Below are positions 43,631 to 53,112 of a stretch of DNA of 64,000 nt, in pieces (position 1 is the stretch's first letter; every line of letters starts with the position of its first letter). A model generated the notes under the pieces. It saw only the letters and a list, made by a program, of their open reading frames with translations. It was not told where the DNA came from and made no database searches. The DNA comes from Verrucomicrobiota bacterium (GTDB lineage: Bacteria; Verrucomicrobiota; Verrucomicrobiia; Limisphaerales; J093): positions 47,625 through 111,624 of the forward strand of contig JAKLFY010000011.1 of the NCBI GenBank assembly GCA_022710935.1, given 5' to 3'. The translations under genes and the position numbers were made by a program.

Positions 43631-46600
43631 ATGAATGGAGATGAACGTCGATGCAGTCGATGCGGCCGCCCGATTGGAGCGGACGCGCCGCATGGGATTT
43701 GCCCGGCCTGCCTCTTGGGTGCCGCCCTGCGCCCGCCCCCGCCGGATGTAGAAACGCCTGCGACGGCGGCCTTGCCGCGGCCGGGCGTGCGGACCTTCGG
43801 CGATTACGAATTGCTCGAGGAAATCGCCCGCGGCGGTATGGGGGTTGTGCACAAGGCGCGCCAGATCAGTCTGAATCGCATCGTCGCCGTGAAGATGATC
43901 CTGGGCGGTGGCCTGGCGGGGCAGGCCCAAGTGCAGCGCTTTCGCGCGGAGGCCCAGGCGGCGGCAGAGCTCCGGCATCCCAGTATCGTCGCGATTCACG
44001 AGGTGGGCGAACACCAGGGCCAACTCTACTTCTCGATGGACTACATCGAGGGGAAGAACCTGGCGGAAGTCATCTCAAATCTGAGATTTGAGATTTCAAA
44101 TTACACGCGCAGCGTGTCCTGGGTGAAGACGATCGCGGAAGCGGTGCATTCCGCCCATCGGCATGGCATCCTGCATCGCGACCTCAAGCCGGCGAACATC
44201 ATCATCGACCCGGACGACCAGCCGCACATCACCGATTTCGGCCTGGCCAAGCGGTTCTTTGTCCCGCCTCGAGGCGATCAGGGCAGCGGGCCTTCCGTCA
44301 CAACCGCAAACGCGGGTGCGGATCGGGCCCAGGCCGGGACAACAAACGAAGCCGCCGGCACCGTCACCCCGGCAGACTGGCTGGACAACTCGGAACTCTC
44401 AACTCTCAACTCTCAACTGACCGTCAGCGGTCAAGTGCTCGGTTCGCCCAGCTACCTCTCGCCCGAGCAGGCAGAAGGCAAGCGCGGCACCGTGGGCGTT
44501 CCGAGCGACGTGTATTCACTGGGCGCAGTGTTCTACCATCTGCTGACCGGGCGCCCGCCGTTCCAGGGCGAGACGCTCACCGCCTTGTTGCGGCAGGTGA
44601 TCGAGACCGAGCCGGTCGCGCCGCGGCTGTTGAATCCCAGCGTCCCGCGGGATCTCGAGACGATTTGTCTGAAGTGCCTCGAGAAGGAACAGAACCGACG
44701 CTACCCGAGCGCGCGGGAATTGGCGGACGAACTAAGCCGGTTCCTGGCGAATGAACCGATCCGCGCGCGTCCGGTGCATCGGGCCGAGCGAGCCTGGCGC
44801 TGGTGTTGGCGGAATCCGAAGCTGGCCGCGGCCTTGGGCGCGGTGGTCATGAGCCTCGCGCTCGGTCTGGTGACCACCACCTGGCAGATGCGACGCGCCC
44901 AAGCGAGTGAGTTGGTGTCCCGCCAGCACGCCTACGCCGCCGACATGGACTTGGCCGGTCGCGCCCTGGCCGAAGAGGACATTGGTCGCGTGCAGGAACT
45001 CCTCAACCGCTACGCCCCGCCAACCAAGTCATCCGTTGCCACCGGGCAGCGACCATCAACCATCAACCCTCGACCATCAACCGATCTGCGCGGCTGGGAA
45101 TGGGTCTATCTCTGGCAGAAGTCGCGCAGCCAGGCGGCGTTTCGGCTCTGCGCGCGACCCAGACAAATCGGCGGACTCGCGTTCACCGCCGATGGCCGCC
45201 GGTTAATCGTGCAGGAGCACATCGGAGAAGTCGTGGTTTACGATCTGGAGACCCGTCAACCCGTGCCCGGGCTGGTCCAGCCGAGCATGGGCGTGCGCAT
45301 GGGTTACTCGCCGACGAACGACCTCGTCGCGTTTCCGTGGAACGTCGTGAACAGGAGTGGCGCTGAGGATTGGGAAGTGCGCGTCTGGGACCTGCGCCGC
45401 AACACCATCGTGTCGCGGCTGCGGAACGAGGGCGGGTACACGACCTCGCTCGCTTTCTCGCCGGACGGTCGCTGGCTGGCCGGATTTGGGCCTGCGGGGG
45501 GAAGCGTCTGGGACCTCGCCACGGGCAACTTGATCACGAACCTCTTCTCCCGCGGCGGTCCCCTTACCGACCAGTCCGGCGTTGTCGTCTTCTCCCCCGC
45601 CGGGGATCAGTTGGCTGTGGGCGACTACGACGGCTCGGTGCGCCTGCACGCCCTGCCCAGCGGAGACCTTGAGGCTGATCTCCCGTTCGTTGACAATGGC
45701 GTTTTCGGCCTCGCCTTCGCGCCCAACGGGCGCTGGCTGGTGGCCTCCTCTTCACTCTCTAGCAATGTCTGGGCGCGGGTTTGGGAACTGCCGTCCAGGC
45801 GGGCGATGGAACTCCCCGGCCTGCGACACCCCCCTGGAGGTCTGGCGTTTGATCCTTCCGGCGCGCTCCTGGCCGCCGGCGATGGCCACCTCATCCGGAT
45901 CTGGGACCTGGCCCAGCGCCGGCTGTTGGCCAGCCTTCCGGGACACCGGTCCTTGGTGAGCAGGCTGGCGTTCGCACCCAACGGGCGGTGCTTGGCCAGC
46001 GGTTCCTTCCTTACCCCCTCCGGCGAGGGCGAGGTGCTGCTCTGGGAGTTTGACCCTGTCCGGACTCCGTCGGCGTCGGAGCCTCGGAGCCTGACCACCG
46101 GCCGAGCGCGGGGAGTGTTTCCGCCTGATTGGCGGTCGATTGTCTTTGCACCTGATTCAAAGTCGTTTCTCGCCCTCACCAATGGCTGCGTGACGCGGTT
46201 CGACACCATCACGCTGACACCGATTGCTCCGCTCCCCCAATACGGGACGAACAACACCAGCTTCGCGGTGGCGGCGGATGGCCAGTCGCTCGCCACCACC
46301 GACCAGGACGGCGTGGTGCATTTCTGGGACGTCGCCACTCAGCGAGAAAGTGGCTCGTTTCGCCCTTATCCGGAGCAGAGGGCGGTGTACGGTCTGCGCG
46401 TACTGGGTAAGGGAGGCCTGGTCACCACAGTGAACGACGCAGGGGGTCTTCCACTGCATATTTGGGACACGGCGACCTGGCAGCAGACGGAACCGTGGCG
46501 GTCGGCCAACGAAGGGCGCGTCGATGAGTCGATTGTGGACGCGGAATCGTCCCGAGACGGCCGGCTGCTGGCCACCCTGGTTAAGGGCGGCATCGCCCTT

Positions 46601-47014
46601 TGGGAAATGACCACCCCGCCCCGGCTGGCGCAGGTGGGGGGCGTGGGCGCTCGCTGCCTGGCCTTCTCTCCAGACGGACGTTGGCTGGCCTTCGGGGTTT
46701 CGCCCGTCACAATCAAACTCTGTGAAGTTCCGACGCTCGAGGTGGTGGGGACCTTGGGCGCCCCAATGCCAGTGAATGGTCTCGCGTTTAGCCCCGATGG
46801 CCGCCGGTTGGCCTCGACTGGCGTCGGACCCCAGGCCGCGGTCACTCTCTGGGATATGGCGACGCAAAGGCGACTGATCGACTTGACCTCGGTGGCCGGC
46901 ATCTACTGCTCGCCTCAGTTCTCTCCCGATGGCCAGACCCTGACGGCCATGTGCTGCGGCGAGACCTACTTCTGGCGCGTGCCGGCGCTCGAAAACATCG
47001 ATAAAGGGGAGTGA
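43631..47014 (+). CDS. Membrane Ser/Thr protein kinase with WD40 propeller
   Basis: A 1127-residue protein. The N-terminus has a zinc-ribbon-like Cys pattern (CSRC at 8-11, CPAC at 24-27). The kinase domain has P-loop EEIARGGMGVVHKARQ, Lys88 in VAVKMI, HRDLKPAN (182-189) and DFG (202-204), all intact. A membrane helix at about 397-418 separates it from WD40-like blades, each of the form LAFSPDGRWLA-GFG, covering about 480-1127. Three loops hold translated heptanucleotide or palindromic repeats (residues 148-157 between kinase lobes, 255-263 in the activation segment, about 474-484 after the membrane helix). It probably senses through the propeller and signals with the preceding sigma factor; this is inferred from the common gene pair. 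Confidence 0.93.
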   Translation: MNGDERRCSRCGRPIGADAPHGICPACLLGAALRPPPPDVETPATAALPRPGVRTFGDYELLEEIARGGMGVVHKARQISLNRIVAVKMILGGGLAGQAQVQRFRAEAQAAAELRHPSIVAIHEVGEHQGQLYFSMDYIEGKNLAEVISNLRFEISNYTRSVSWVKTIAEAVHSAHRHGILHRDLKPANIIIDPDDQPHITDFGLAKRFFVPPRGDQGSGPSVTTANAGADRAQAGTTNEAAGTVTPADWLDNSELSTLNSQLTVSGQVLGSPSYLSPEQAEGKRGTVGVPSDVYSLGAVFYHLLTGRPPFQGETLTALLRQVIETEPVAPRLLNPSVPRDLETICLKCLEKEQNRRYPSARELADELSRFLANEPIRARPVHRAERAWRWCWRNPKLAAALGAVVMSLALGLVTTTWQMRRAQASELVSRQHAYAADMDLAGRALAEEDIGRVQELLNRYAPPTKSSVATGQRPSTINPRPSTDLRGWEWVYLWQKSRSQAAFRLCARPRQIGGLAFTADGRRLIVQEHIGEVVVYDLETRQPVPGLVQPSMGVRMGYSPTNDLVAFPWNVVNRSGAEDWEVRVWDLRRNTIVSRLRNEGGYTTSLAFSPDGRWLAGFGPAGGSVWDLATGNLITNLFSRGGPLTDQSGVVVFSPAGDQLAVGDYDGSVRLHALPSGDLEADLPFVDNGVFGLAFAPNGRWLVASSSLSSNVWARVWELPSRRAMELPGLRHPPGGLAFDPSGALLAAGDGHLIRIWDLAQRRLLASLPGHRSLVSRLAFAPNGRCLASGSFLTPSGEGEVLLWEFDPVRTPSASEPRSLTTGRARGVFPPDWRSIVFAPDSKSFLALTNGCVTRFDTITLTPIAPLPQYGTNNTSFAVAADGQSLATTDQDGVVHFWDVATQRESGSFRPYPEQRAVYGLRVLGKGGLVTTVNDAGGLPLHIWDTATWQQTEPWRSANEGRVDESIVDAESSRDGRLLATLVKGGIALWEMTTPPRLAQVGGVGARCLAFSPDGRWLAFGVSPVTIKLCEVPTLEVVGTLGAPMPVNGLAFSPDGRRLASTGVGPQAAVTLWDMATQRRLIDLTSVAGIYCSPQFSPDGQTLTAMCCGETYFWRVPALENIDKGE
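44072..44101 (+). repeat. Palindromic heptamer-type insertion in the kinase gene
   Basis: ATCTCAAATCT and AGATTTGAGAT form 11-bp arms around a single base, and a further TTCAAAT follows. It is translated as SNLRFEISN within the kinase domain, where no conserved motif is interrupted. Confidence 0.8.
44394..44418 (+). repeat. AACTCTC heptanucleotide repeat in the activation segment
   Basis: Three perfect AACTCTC units plus AACT. They are translated as ELSTLNSQL between DFG and the SPEQ motif. Confidence 0.9.
45052..45082 (+). repeat. ACCATCA heptanucleotide repeat in the propeller linker
   Basis: Four units (ACCATCA twice, ACCCTCG, ACCATCA) plus ACC, translated as RPSTINPRPSTD after the membrane helix. 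Confidence 0.88.
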
Positions 47015-47049
47015 GGAGGGAGGAGTGGGACTTGAAAGGAGAAGTTGTG

Positions 47050-47123
47050 GAGCGGGGACGTCCTCGTCCCCGACTCATGGGATCGCAAAATGTGTTCGCG
47101 GGCGACGAGGACGTCGCCCCTCC
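47050..47123. repeat. Inverted repeat with GGACGTCCTCGTCC arms
   Basis: GGGGACGTCCTCGTCCCC (from about 47053) and GGGCGACGAGGACGTCGCCC (from 47100) are complementary over about 12-14 bases and each is itself nearly palindromic. It lies 35 bases after the kinase stop and may fold the 3' end. The rest of the 406-base gap contains only the heptamer array. Confidence 0.65.
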
Positions 47124-47301
47124 GGCGTGGAGGTTGGCGCAGGCAGTGATGCGGTGGTCTATCGCCGCTTTTCGATGACGGTTCTCGGCGCCGTCCCACG
47201 CAAAGCGGTGCTGAAGCACACGCACTCCACACGCTTCGCGTCGTCCAAAGGCCCTCGTGCCCGGGTAGCTCGGTGGTCCGTTCGCCTGCTCCTCCAATCG
47301 T

Positions 47302-47344
47302 AACGCTCAACGCTCAACGCTCAACCAGCAACCATCAGCCCTCA
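47302..47344 (+). repeat. Intergenic heptanucleotide repeat array
   Basis: Three AACGCTC units are followed by degenerate AACCAGC, AACCATC and AGCCCTC units. This is the same repeat class as inside the upstream kinase gene. Confidence 0.85.
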
Positions 47345-47420
47345 CTTTTCCTGTCACATTCGCTGGCCATCTACGTATGAGGGTATGAAAGGGGCCGTGT
47401 GCCCCGGAACAAACACCGTC

Positions 47421-49049
47421 ATGAAAACCAAATCAAAGACACACATCCTATTAGTAATCAGCAGCTTGGCGCTGGCGCCGGCGCCGGGCCATGCACAGGC
47501 CGACGGCCCCCTGGTCATCATCTGGCAGGCGGCGTTCGGTCCCGGTCCGATGGGCGGTGCCGGATGGGCAAATCCCGCGGACTTCGTCCAGACCTCTGAT
47601 GGCGGTTTCTTGATTGCAGGCGGGGCCAATGGCCCGGCCAACGGCATCCGAACCGAGCCCATCTGCGGCGGCATCGCTGACGTCTGGGTCATCAAGATCG
47701 ACGGCGAGGGTCAACGCCTTTGGGACAAGTCCTACGGCGGTAGTGCTGGCGAGGAAGTCCACCGCATTATCCTCACCCCCGATGGGGGTTTCTTGCTCAC
47801 CGGTACATCGATGTCGCCACCGTCCTGCACCAAGACCTCGCCTCACTACCCCGAAGGCGCCCTCTGGGCGGTCCGATGCGATGCGAATGGGAATCAACTC
47901 TGGGATCAATGCTACCTCACGCCTGCTTATCCCGCCCTCTATGCATACGATTGCGTCCGAACGGCTGACGGCGCTTATCTGGCCTGCGGGAGAACCGCCG
48001 GGTGGGGCATCGTGAAGTTCGATGATTCTGGCGAAAAGCTCTGGGCCATGAACCTCGGTCCCAAAGGCGAGTTCTTCCAGTTGCCCTTGGCGATTCGGGA
48101 GACGGGCGATGGCGGCTTCATTGTTGCAGGCAGTTCGGACAGTCCAACCTGCGCCCAGAAAAGCAGTCTTTACTATGGCGGCCTTCCCCAGCCCCAGGTG
48201 TGGAGAGGATCGGACTTCTGGGTCGTTCGCGTGGACGCACAGGGGAATAGGGTGTGGGACAAATCCTACGGGGGGCAGTCCGCGGAACAGGCGTATGTCA
48301 TCCACCCGACGTCCGATGGGGGCTTCATGGTCTTCGGCAGTTCGCAATCGGTTCCTCCCGCGGTTCCTCGGCTGGGCACCAAGACCAGCCCGCGGTACGG
48401 CATGCTGGACTATTGGATCATCAAGATCGACGCTGAGGGCAACCAACTCTGGGACAAGTCGTACGGCGGTACCAGCGACGATATCCTCACCCACGCCGAA
48501 CCGATGCCCGATGGTGGCTGGTTGCTCTGCGGCCAGTCCACTTCGCTCCCATTCCCACGGGGAGGCAAGACCAGCCCGCGTTTCGGTGGGTCGGACTTTT
48601 GGATCGTGCGGATTGACGAGCAGGGCAACCGGCTGTGGGACCAGTCCTTCGGTGGCAGCGACTATGAAGGCAGGGGGCCAGCCTTGGACTCGGCGCCGGT
48701 TCCCATTTGGCTGCCCATCAAGCGCGCGGCAGATGGTGGTTTCCTGCTTGTAGGGTTCTCAGTGTCACCGGTCAGCGGCCTGAAAACCGAACCCCTGATC
48801 AGCGGGGCGGACTATTGGGTCCTCAAACTCGGTCCCGAACCGCCCTTCTTGCGCGGCGAGGTCACGGCGGAAGGCAAGTTCCAGCTCTTGCTCATCGGCC
48901 CGCCGGAGTTCCAGCACACGATCCAAGGCTCCGCCGATTTGGCCACGTGGGTGGACCTCGTGACGTTCCAGCCGAATCCGGCTGGCAAGGAGTACTGGAC
49001 CGATCCGGACAGGCTCGCGCATCGCTTTTACAGAGCCGTACGGAGGTGA
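47421..49049 (+). CDS. Secreted beta-propeller-like protein with WDKSYGG repeats
   Basis: A 542-residue exported protein (signal SKTHILLVISSLALAPAPGHA). At least seven repeats of about 60 residues have the pattern DGGFLIAG...KTSPRYG...DYWIIKIDAEGN-LWDKSYGG. Such repeats occur in cell-surface proteins of Bacteroidota and Verrucomicrobiota, and a propeller fold is expected. The C-terminus FQHTIQGSADLATWVDLVTF is the module also seen in the FG-GAP and PEP-binding proteins of this window. Function is likely extracellular binding; no catalytic residues are seen. The ATG at 47421 begins the signal peptide, so the 12-codon upstream extension is not used. Confidence 0.85.
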   Translation: MKTKSKTHILLVISSLALAPAPGHAQADGPLVIIWQAAFGPGPMGGAGWANPADFVQTSDGGFLIAGGANGPANGIRTEPICGGIADVWVIKIDGEGQRLWDKSYGGSAGEEVHRIILTPDGGFLLTGTSMSPPSCTKTSPHYPEGALWAVRCDANGNQLWDQCYLTPAYPALYAYDCVRTADGAYLACGRTAGWGIVKFDDSGEKLWAMNLGPKGEFFQLPLAIRETGDGGFIVAGSSDSPTCAQKSSLYYGGLPQPQVWRGSDFWVVRVDAQGNRVWDKSYGGQSAEQAYVIHPTSDGGFMVFGSSQSVPPAVPRLGTKTSPRYGMLDYWIIKIDAEGNQLWDKSYGGTSDDILTHAEPMPDGGWLLCGQSTSLPFPRGGKTSPRFGGSDFWIVRIDEQGNRLWDQSFGGSDYEGRGPALDSAPVPIWLPIKRAADGGFLLVGFSVSPVSGLKTEPLISGADYWVLKLGPEPPFLRGEVTAEGKFQLLLIGPPEFQHTIQGSADLATWVDLVTFQPNPAGKEYWTDPDRLAHRFYRAVRR

Positions 49050-49062
49050 CCGGGAACCCGAG

Positions 49063-49109
49063 CCACGGCGGGGTGATGTCCATCGAGCGCCTGTAGCACC
49101 CCGCTGTGG
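49063..49109. repeat. Hairpin repeat after the secreted propeller gene
   Basis: CCACGGCGGGGTG (49063-49075) and CACCCCGCTGTGG (49097-49109) pair with one mismatch around 21 bases. It starts 13 bases after the stop and abuts the short-chain dehydrogenase remnant on the other strand, so it could stop transcription from both sides. Confidence 0.65.
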
Positions 49110-49142
49110 CCGCCCGGGTCCGTGCGGTTCGCGGTTCATTCC

Positions 49143-49451
49143 CGCCCAGGTCTCGGGCCTCGGGTACGAACCTGCGGCAGCTCCGAAGCAGTTGCGCAAC
49201 ATGGCGGTGTCGATAATGCCCGGATTGAGCGGCACAGCCGCCATGCCTTTCGGCAGTTCCCGCGCCAAGGCCTGGGTGAGGCCTTCGACAGCCCATTTCG
49301 TCGCACAGCAGGGGCCGACTTCGGCATCCGTCGAACGCCCCCAGCCTGAGCTGAGATTCACGATTATCCCGCGCCGCCGACTGACCATCGCCGGCGCGAA
49401 GTGGCGGATGACGTTTGCCATGCCCTTGAGGTTCACGTCGACAACCCGATT
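49143..49451 (-). pseudogene. Fragment of a short-chain dehydrogenase/reductase
   Basis: The minus strand encodes VVDVNLKGMANVIRHFAPAM, VNLSSGWGRSTDAEVGPCCATK and ALARELPKGMAAVPLNPGI. These are the second half of a classical SDR with the catalytic Ser. The N-terminal nucleotide-binding half (TGxxxGxG) is absent and the C-terminus is cut by the neighbouring repeat. The catalytic Tyr of YxxxK is replaced by Cys (CCATK). Loss of the cofactor site and the Tyr marks a dead gene. Confidence 0.85.
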
Positions 49452-49570
49452 TGAGCAGACCCAAGGGCGCTGGGCCACTTCTTCATGGTGGAAAGAGATT
49501 GACGCCCTGGTCGAAAGTCCCATGAATTGTTTCGTTACCCAACGACTATGTAGCTTAACGAAGCACGACC

Positions 49571-52500
49571 ATGAAACGCATTCTCTCCATTGCATGGGTC
49601 CGGCGGATGCTCCCTGTGTGCGCCGCTGCGTCACTCGGGTGGGCGGCAGCAACCCTCGAGGCCTTTCCCATCATCACCAGCGTCGTCGAGACCGGCGGCG
49701 ATAACGAAGCCACGGACACGATTGTGGCGAAATGGACGGGGGTGACGTGGAACACCACGATGGCCAACGAGCCGATTCTGAGCACACCCGCCGGCACGCC
49801 CTATACGGTGCCGGCCTTCGGCGAGGGTGTGCCCTGCATGGTGGACCGGGCACACATCTACGTGGCGGCCAGCCCCACTCTGCCGATTCCGTCGTACCTC
49901 GTGGGCGGCGAATACATCATGATCGGCAACGATAATCGCGACAACGTCCCGTTTCAGCTCGATATCTCCGTTTCGGAACCCGCGCTGGTCTATCTCCTCA
50001 TCGATAACCGGCGCCACGACGGGGCGAGTGGCGATCCCCCCGTCTACACCGACGGGATCGAACCGGAGTGGTGGTACTCCGCCATGACCTGGGTTGGCGC
50101 CGAGGGCTTCACGCCGGTCGTCAACGGATTGAACCGTGCGGGCGACCCGTACTTTCCCGACGAAGTGGGTTACGACGAGAGTGCCAACGGGAGCATTGAC
50201 CAGTGGGCCTCGGTCTATTTCAAGCAGGTCGAGGCGGGCACGTTCTCGACATTCGAGTTTGGCGAGGGGCGGAACATGTACGGTGTGGTGGTCAAGGGCC
50301 TGCCGACCTCGATCAACAATCCCCCGGTTCTCAGCGATATTTCTCCGGCGAACGCAACGCTCTTCTATTCCGCCTCGGGCGGTCTGAGTTTCAAGGCGTC
50401 GACGGTTGCCCCCAACCGGCTGGATCCTGAGAATCTGCGGCTCATCCTGAACGGGGCGGATGTGTCTGCCCAGTTGGCCGTGAGCGGCAGTTCGACCGAT
50501 CGCACGGCGAAGTTCACGGGACTCGTAGCGAACACGGTCTACACGGCGCGCATCACGGTGTCGGACCAGGCGGGCCGTTCCGCGAGCGCCGATCTGAGCT
50601 TTGACACGTTCAGTGAGACCGCCGGGATCGTGATCGAAGCCGAGGACTACAACTATGACGGCGGCAAGAGCCTGGCGGCGGCGCCTCCGGCGGGGTATGC
50701 GGGTCTGACTGGCACGCCGGACGCGGACTACCACGATAGCAATACAACAACCGCGGCGGCCGAGTATCGCACGGCTGATTTCGTCGGGTTGGCGGTCGCG
50801 ACCGACGGCTCGCGTGCCCGGTTCACGTCCGCAGGGGCCACCGACTATCACGTGACCGGCTTCGTCGCAGGCGATTGGATGAACTACACGCGAACGTTGG
50901 ACAACAACACCTACCGGCTGTACCTGCGGGCATCCGCTGGACGCGCCCAGGCGATTCGTCTGGACCGCGTGACGGGCGATCCGAGTTCGCCTACCCAAGG
51001 CCATTCTCCCCTGGGCGTCTTTGCCGTGCCCAGCACGTCGTACACGTACGTTCCGCTCTGCGACGCCGCGGGCCAGCCGGTCGTGTTGGCGCTTGGCGGT
51101 GTGACAACGCTTCGGCTGACCGCCTTGGCATCATCGAGTCCAAGCACCCAGTTGAATTTCCTGTCCCTCGTCCCTGTCGAGGGGCCGGCGAGACCGCCTT
51201 ATGTCAGTGAAGTCAGTCCAGCCATGAACGCGATGGATGTCGCCCAGGACAGCGTCGTCGCTGCCACGATTGTGAACGGCTCGAGCTCGGTCCCGGTGGG
51301 CAATGTCACTCTCACATTCAATGGCCAGGACGTTACCAGCACGGCCTCTGTGACGGCGACGACCGATGGCGTGCAGGTGACCCATGATCCGCCGGGGTCG
51401 ATTGCCCTGGGTACGGCCTGCACCGTCCGCGTCGCGTTCACCGACGCGGGAGGAACCGCGCACGCCCAGGACTGGACGTTCACAACCCGGCCTTACGCGT
51501 CCGTGATTACAAGCGTGGTCGAGGCAGGAGGGGATGATTCGGATTTCACCCCGGCGCAATTCACCGGCCAGACCTTGAGCCACCCGAACCTGGGCCTGAT
51601 CACAGTCCCCACGTTCCGAGAAGATGTCCCGGCTTACCGCGACCGGGCGCACCAGTGGAACGGCGCGGCGGCGACCCTCCCGCTGCCCTCCTATCTGGTG
51701 GGCGGCGATTACGTCATGATCCGCAACGACAATCGCGACAATGGCGGCTTCATGCTCGATGTGACAGTGGCGGCGCCGGCCCTTGTGTACGTGCTGGTGG
51801 ACAACCGCCTCGGCGACTCGAACGCGGCGAATCCACCCGATTTCAGCACCGGCCTGATGTCGTGGCTCGAAGCCGAGGGCTGGGTGCCGGTGCGGACTGG
51901 GCACAACCGTCTTGTTTCGCCTGCGCTGCCGGATGAAGTGGGTGTCGATGAAAGCGGCGATGGCATCGGAGCAGGCGCAGGGGTGGACAGCTACGCGTCC
52001 GTGTATGTGCGGGAGGTGTCGGCTGGGACGGTGTCGCTTTACCAAGCGGATAACGCGGGGCAGAACATGTACGGCGTCGTGGCGCGCGCGACGTCGACCC
52101 ACAAGTTCGTGCCGGTGGTCGAGATCACGAGTCCGGCGTCGGAGGCGACGTATCCCACGACACCGGCAAGCATTGCGATCGCTGCGACTGTTTCGGTGAG
52201 AGACAGCGCGGTGACCAAGGTCGAGTTCTTCGAGGCGGCGGTCGGCAAATTGGGCGAAGCGCTCGCCGCGCCTTACAACTTCGTCTGGAACAACGTCCTG
52301 GCGGGGCGCTACCGGCTGACGGCCAGGGCCACCGCGGCCAACGGCGAAACCGGCGTGTCCGCGCCAGTCGAGGTGATCGTCGGCACGGTCATCAGCGTGA
52401 ACTTCCAGGATGGCACCGCTGAAACCCCGGTTGGCTATCTGATGGACGTCGGCCAGGTGTTTGGGGATCAGGGCAACGGCTACAGCTACGGCTGGGACGC

Positions 52501-53047
52501 CGACAACGCGGCCCATGCGCGCAATCGCAACAACGTCATCTCGCCTGACGAACGGTACGACACCTTCAACCACATGCAGAAGGATCTGCCGGCCGGGCGT
52601 GTCTGGGAGATCGAGTTGCCCAATGGCAACTACAGTGTCCACATCGTCGTGGGCGAATCGGACAACTACGACAGCACGTTTGACATCCAAGCCGAGGGCG
52701 TGACGATTGTCTCGGGGCAAGCGGCCGCCACCATGCGCTGGTTCGAGAACACTGCCATCGTGACTGTGACCGACAGCCGACTCACGTTGAGCAACGGCCC
52801 CACCGCCGCCAACAACAAGGTCTGCTACGTCGATATCGCCCGACTCCCCGACACCATGCCGCCCGCGGAGTTCGCCCCGCCGACGCTGAGCGGGAACACC
52901 GTCAACCTGACGTGGAAGGGTCAGGGCCGCCTTCAGGAGGCATTGCAGGTCAATGGGCCGTGGGCCGACGTGCCAGGCAATCCCCAGAACAGCTACAGCG
53001 CTACGGCAACCGCGCCGCGGAAGTTCTATCGCGTGGTTTCTCCGTAG
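49571..53047 (+). CDS. Large secreted carbohydrate-binding protein with duplicated N-terminal module
   Basis: A 1158-residue exported protein. After a signal peptide (to about residue 31) a module of about 215 residues begins IITSVVETGGD and ends MYGVVVKG. A second copy lies at about residues 643-840 (ITSVVEAGGDD to MYGVVARA), with shared blocks PSYLVGGEYIMIGNDNRDN and PSYLVGGDYVMIRNDNRDN. Between them are a cadherin-like module, a CBM6/malectin-like domain (GIVIEAEDYNYDGG, GDWMNYTRTLDNNTYRLYLR) and an Ig-like unit. Near the C-terminus is a second malectin-like segment (ISVNFQDGTAETPVGYLMD). Probably an extracellular glycan-binding protein; no catalytic domain is seen. A strong terminator follows. 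Confidence 0.85.
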   Translation: MKRILSIAWVRRMLPVCAAASLGWAAATLEAFPIITSVVETGGDNEATDTIVAKWTGVTWNTTMANEPILSTPAGTPYTVPAFGEGVPCMVDRAHIYVAASPTLPIPSYLVGGEYIMIGNDNRDNVPFQLDISVSEPALVYLLIDNRRHDGASGDPPVYTDGIEPEWWYSAMTWVGAEGFTPVVNGLNRAGDPYFPDEVGYDESANGSIDQWASVYFKQVEAGTFSTFEFGEGRNMYGVVVKGLPTSINNPPVLSDISPANATLFYSASGGLSFKASTVAPNRLDPENLRLILNGADVSAQLAVSGSSTDRTAKFTGLVANTVYTARITVSDQAGRSASADLSFDTFSETAGIVIEAEDYNYDGGKSLAAAPPAGYAGLTGTPDADYHDSNTTTAAAEYRTADFVGLAVATDGSRARFTSAGATDYHVTGFVAGDWMNYTRTLDNNTYRLYLRASAGRAQAIRLDRVTGDPSSPTQGHSPLGVFAVPSTSYTYVPLCDAAGQPVVLALGGVTTLRLTALASSSPSTQLNFLSLVPVEGPARPPYVSEVSPAMNAMDVAQDSVVAATIVNGSSSVPVGNVTLTFNGQDVTSTASVTATTDGVQVTHDPPGSIALGTACTVRVAFTDAGGTAHAQDWTFTTRPYASVITSVVEAGGDDSDFTPAQFTGQTLSHPNLGLITVPTFREDVPAYRDRAHQWNGAAATLPLPSYLVGGDYVMIRNDNRDNGGFMLDVTVAAPALVYVLVDNRLGDSNAANPPDFSTGLMSWLEAEGWVPVRTGHNRLVSPALPDEVGVDESGDGIGAGAGVDSYASVYVREVSAGTVSLYQADNAGQNMYGVVARATSTHKFVPVVEITSPASEATYPTTPASIAIAATVSVRDSAVTKVEFFEAAVGKLGEALAAPYNFVWNNVLAGRYRLTARATAANGETGVSAPVEVIVGTVISVNFQDGTAETPVGYLMDVGQVFGDQGNGYSYGWDADNAAHARNRNNVISPDERYDTFNHMQKDLPAGRVWEIELPNGNYSVHIVVGESDNYDSTFDIQAEGVTIVSGQAAATMRWFENTAIVTVTDSRLTLSNGPTAANNKVCYVDIARLPDTMPPAEFAPPTLSGNTVNLTWKGQGRLQEALQVNGPWADVPGNPQNSYSATATAPRKFYRVVSP

Positions 53048-53076
53048 GGGGGCGGTTCAGAGCAGCAATCATCTCC

Positions 53077-53112
53077 AGAACGACCGGGCACCGCCCGGTC
53101 GTTCTTGTTTTC
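53077..53112 (+). terminator. Strong intrinsic terminator
   Basis: AGAACGACCGGGC (53077-53089) and GCCCGGTCGTTCT (53093-53105) form a perfect 13-bp stem with a three-base loop, followed by TGTTTTC. It begins 30 bases after the stop of the large secreted protein. Confidence 0.9.

Noticed and set aside
42521..44023. Minus-strand frame across the sigma factor and kinase start
   Set aside because: It has no recognisable motif, and both plus-strand genes are certain.
44394..47344. Heptamer arrays as a possible CRISPR or VNTR locus
   Set aside because: Units are 7 bases without spacers, so CRISPR is excluded; they are kept only as simple repeats.
51131..52720. 529-codon minus-strand frame inside the glycan-binding gene
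   Set aside because: It is a codon-bias shadow; the plus frame has duplicated modules and a signal peptide.
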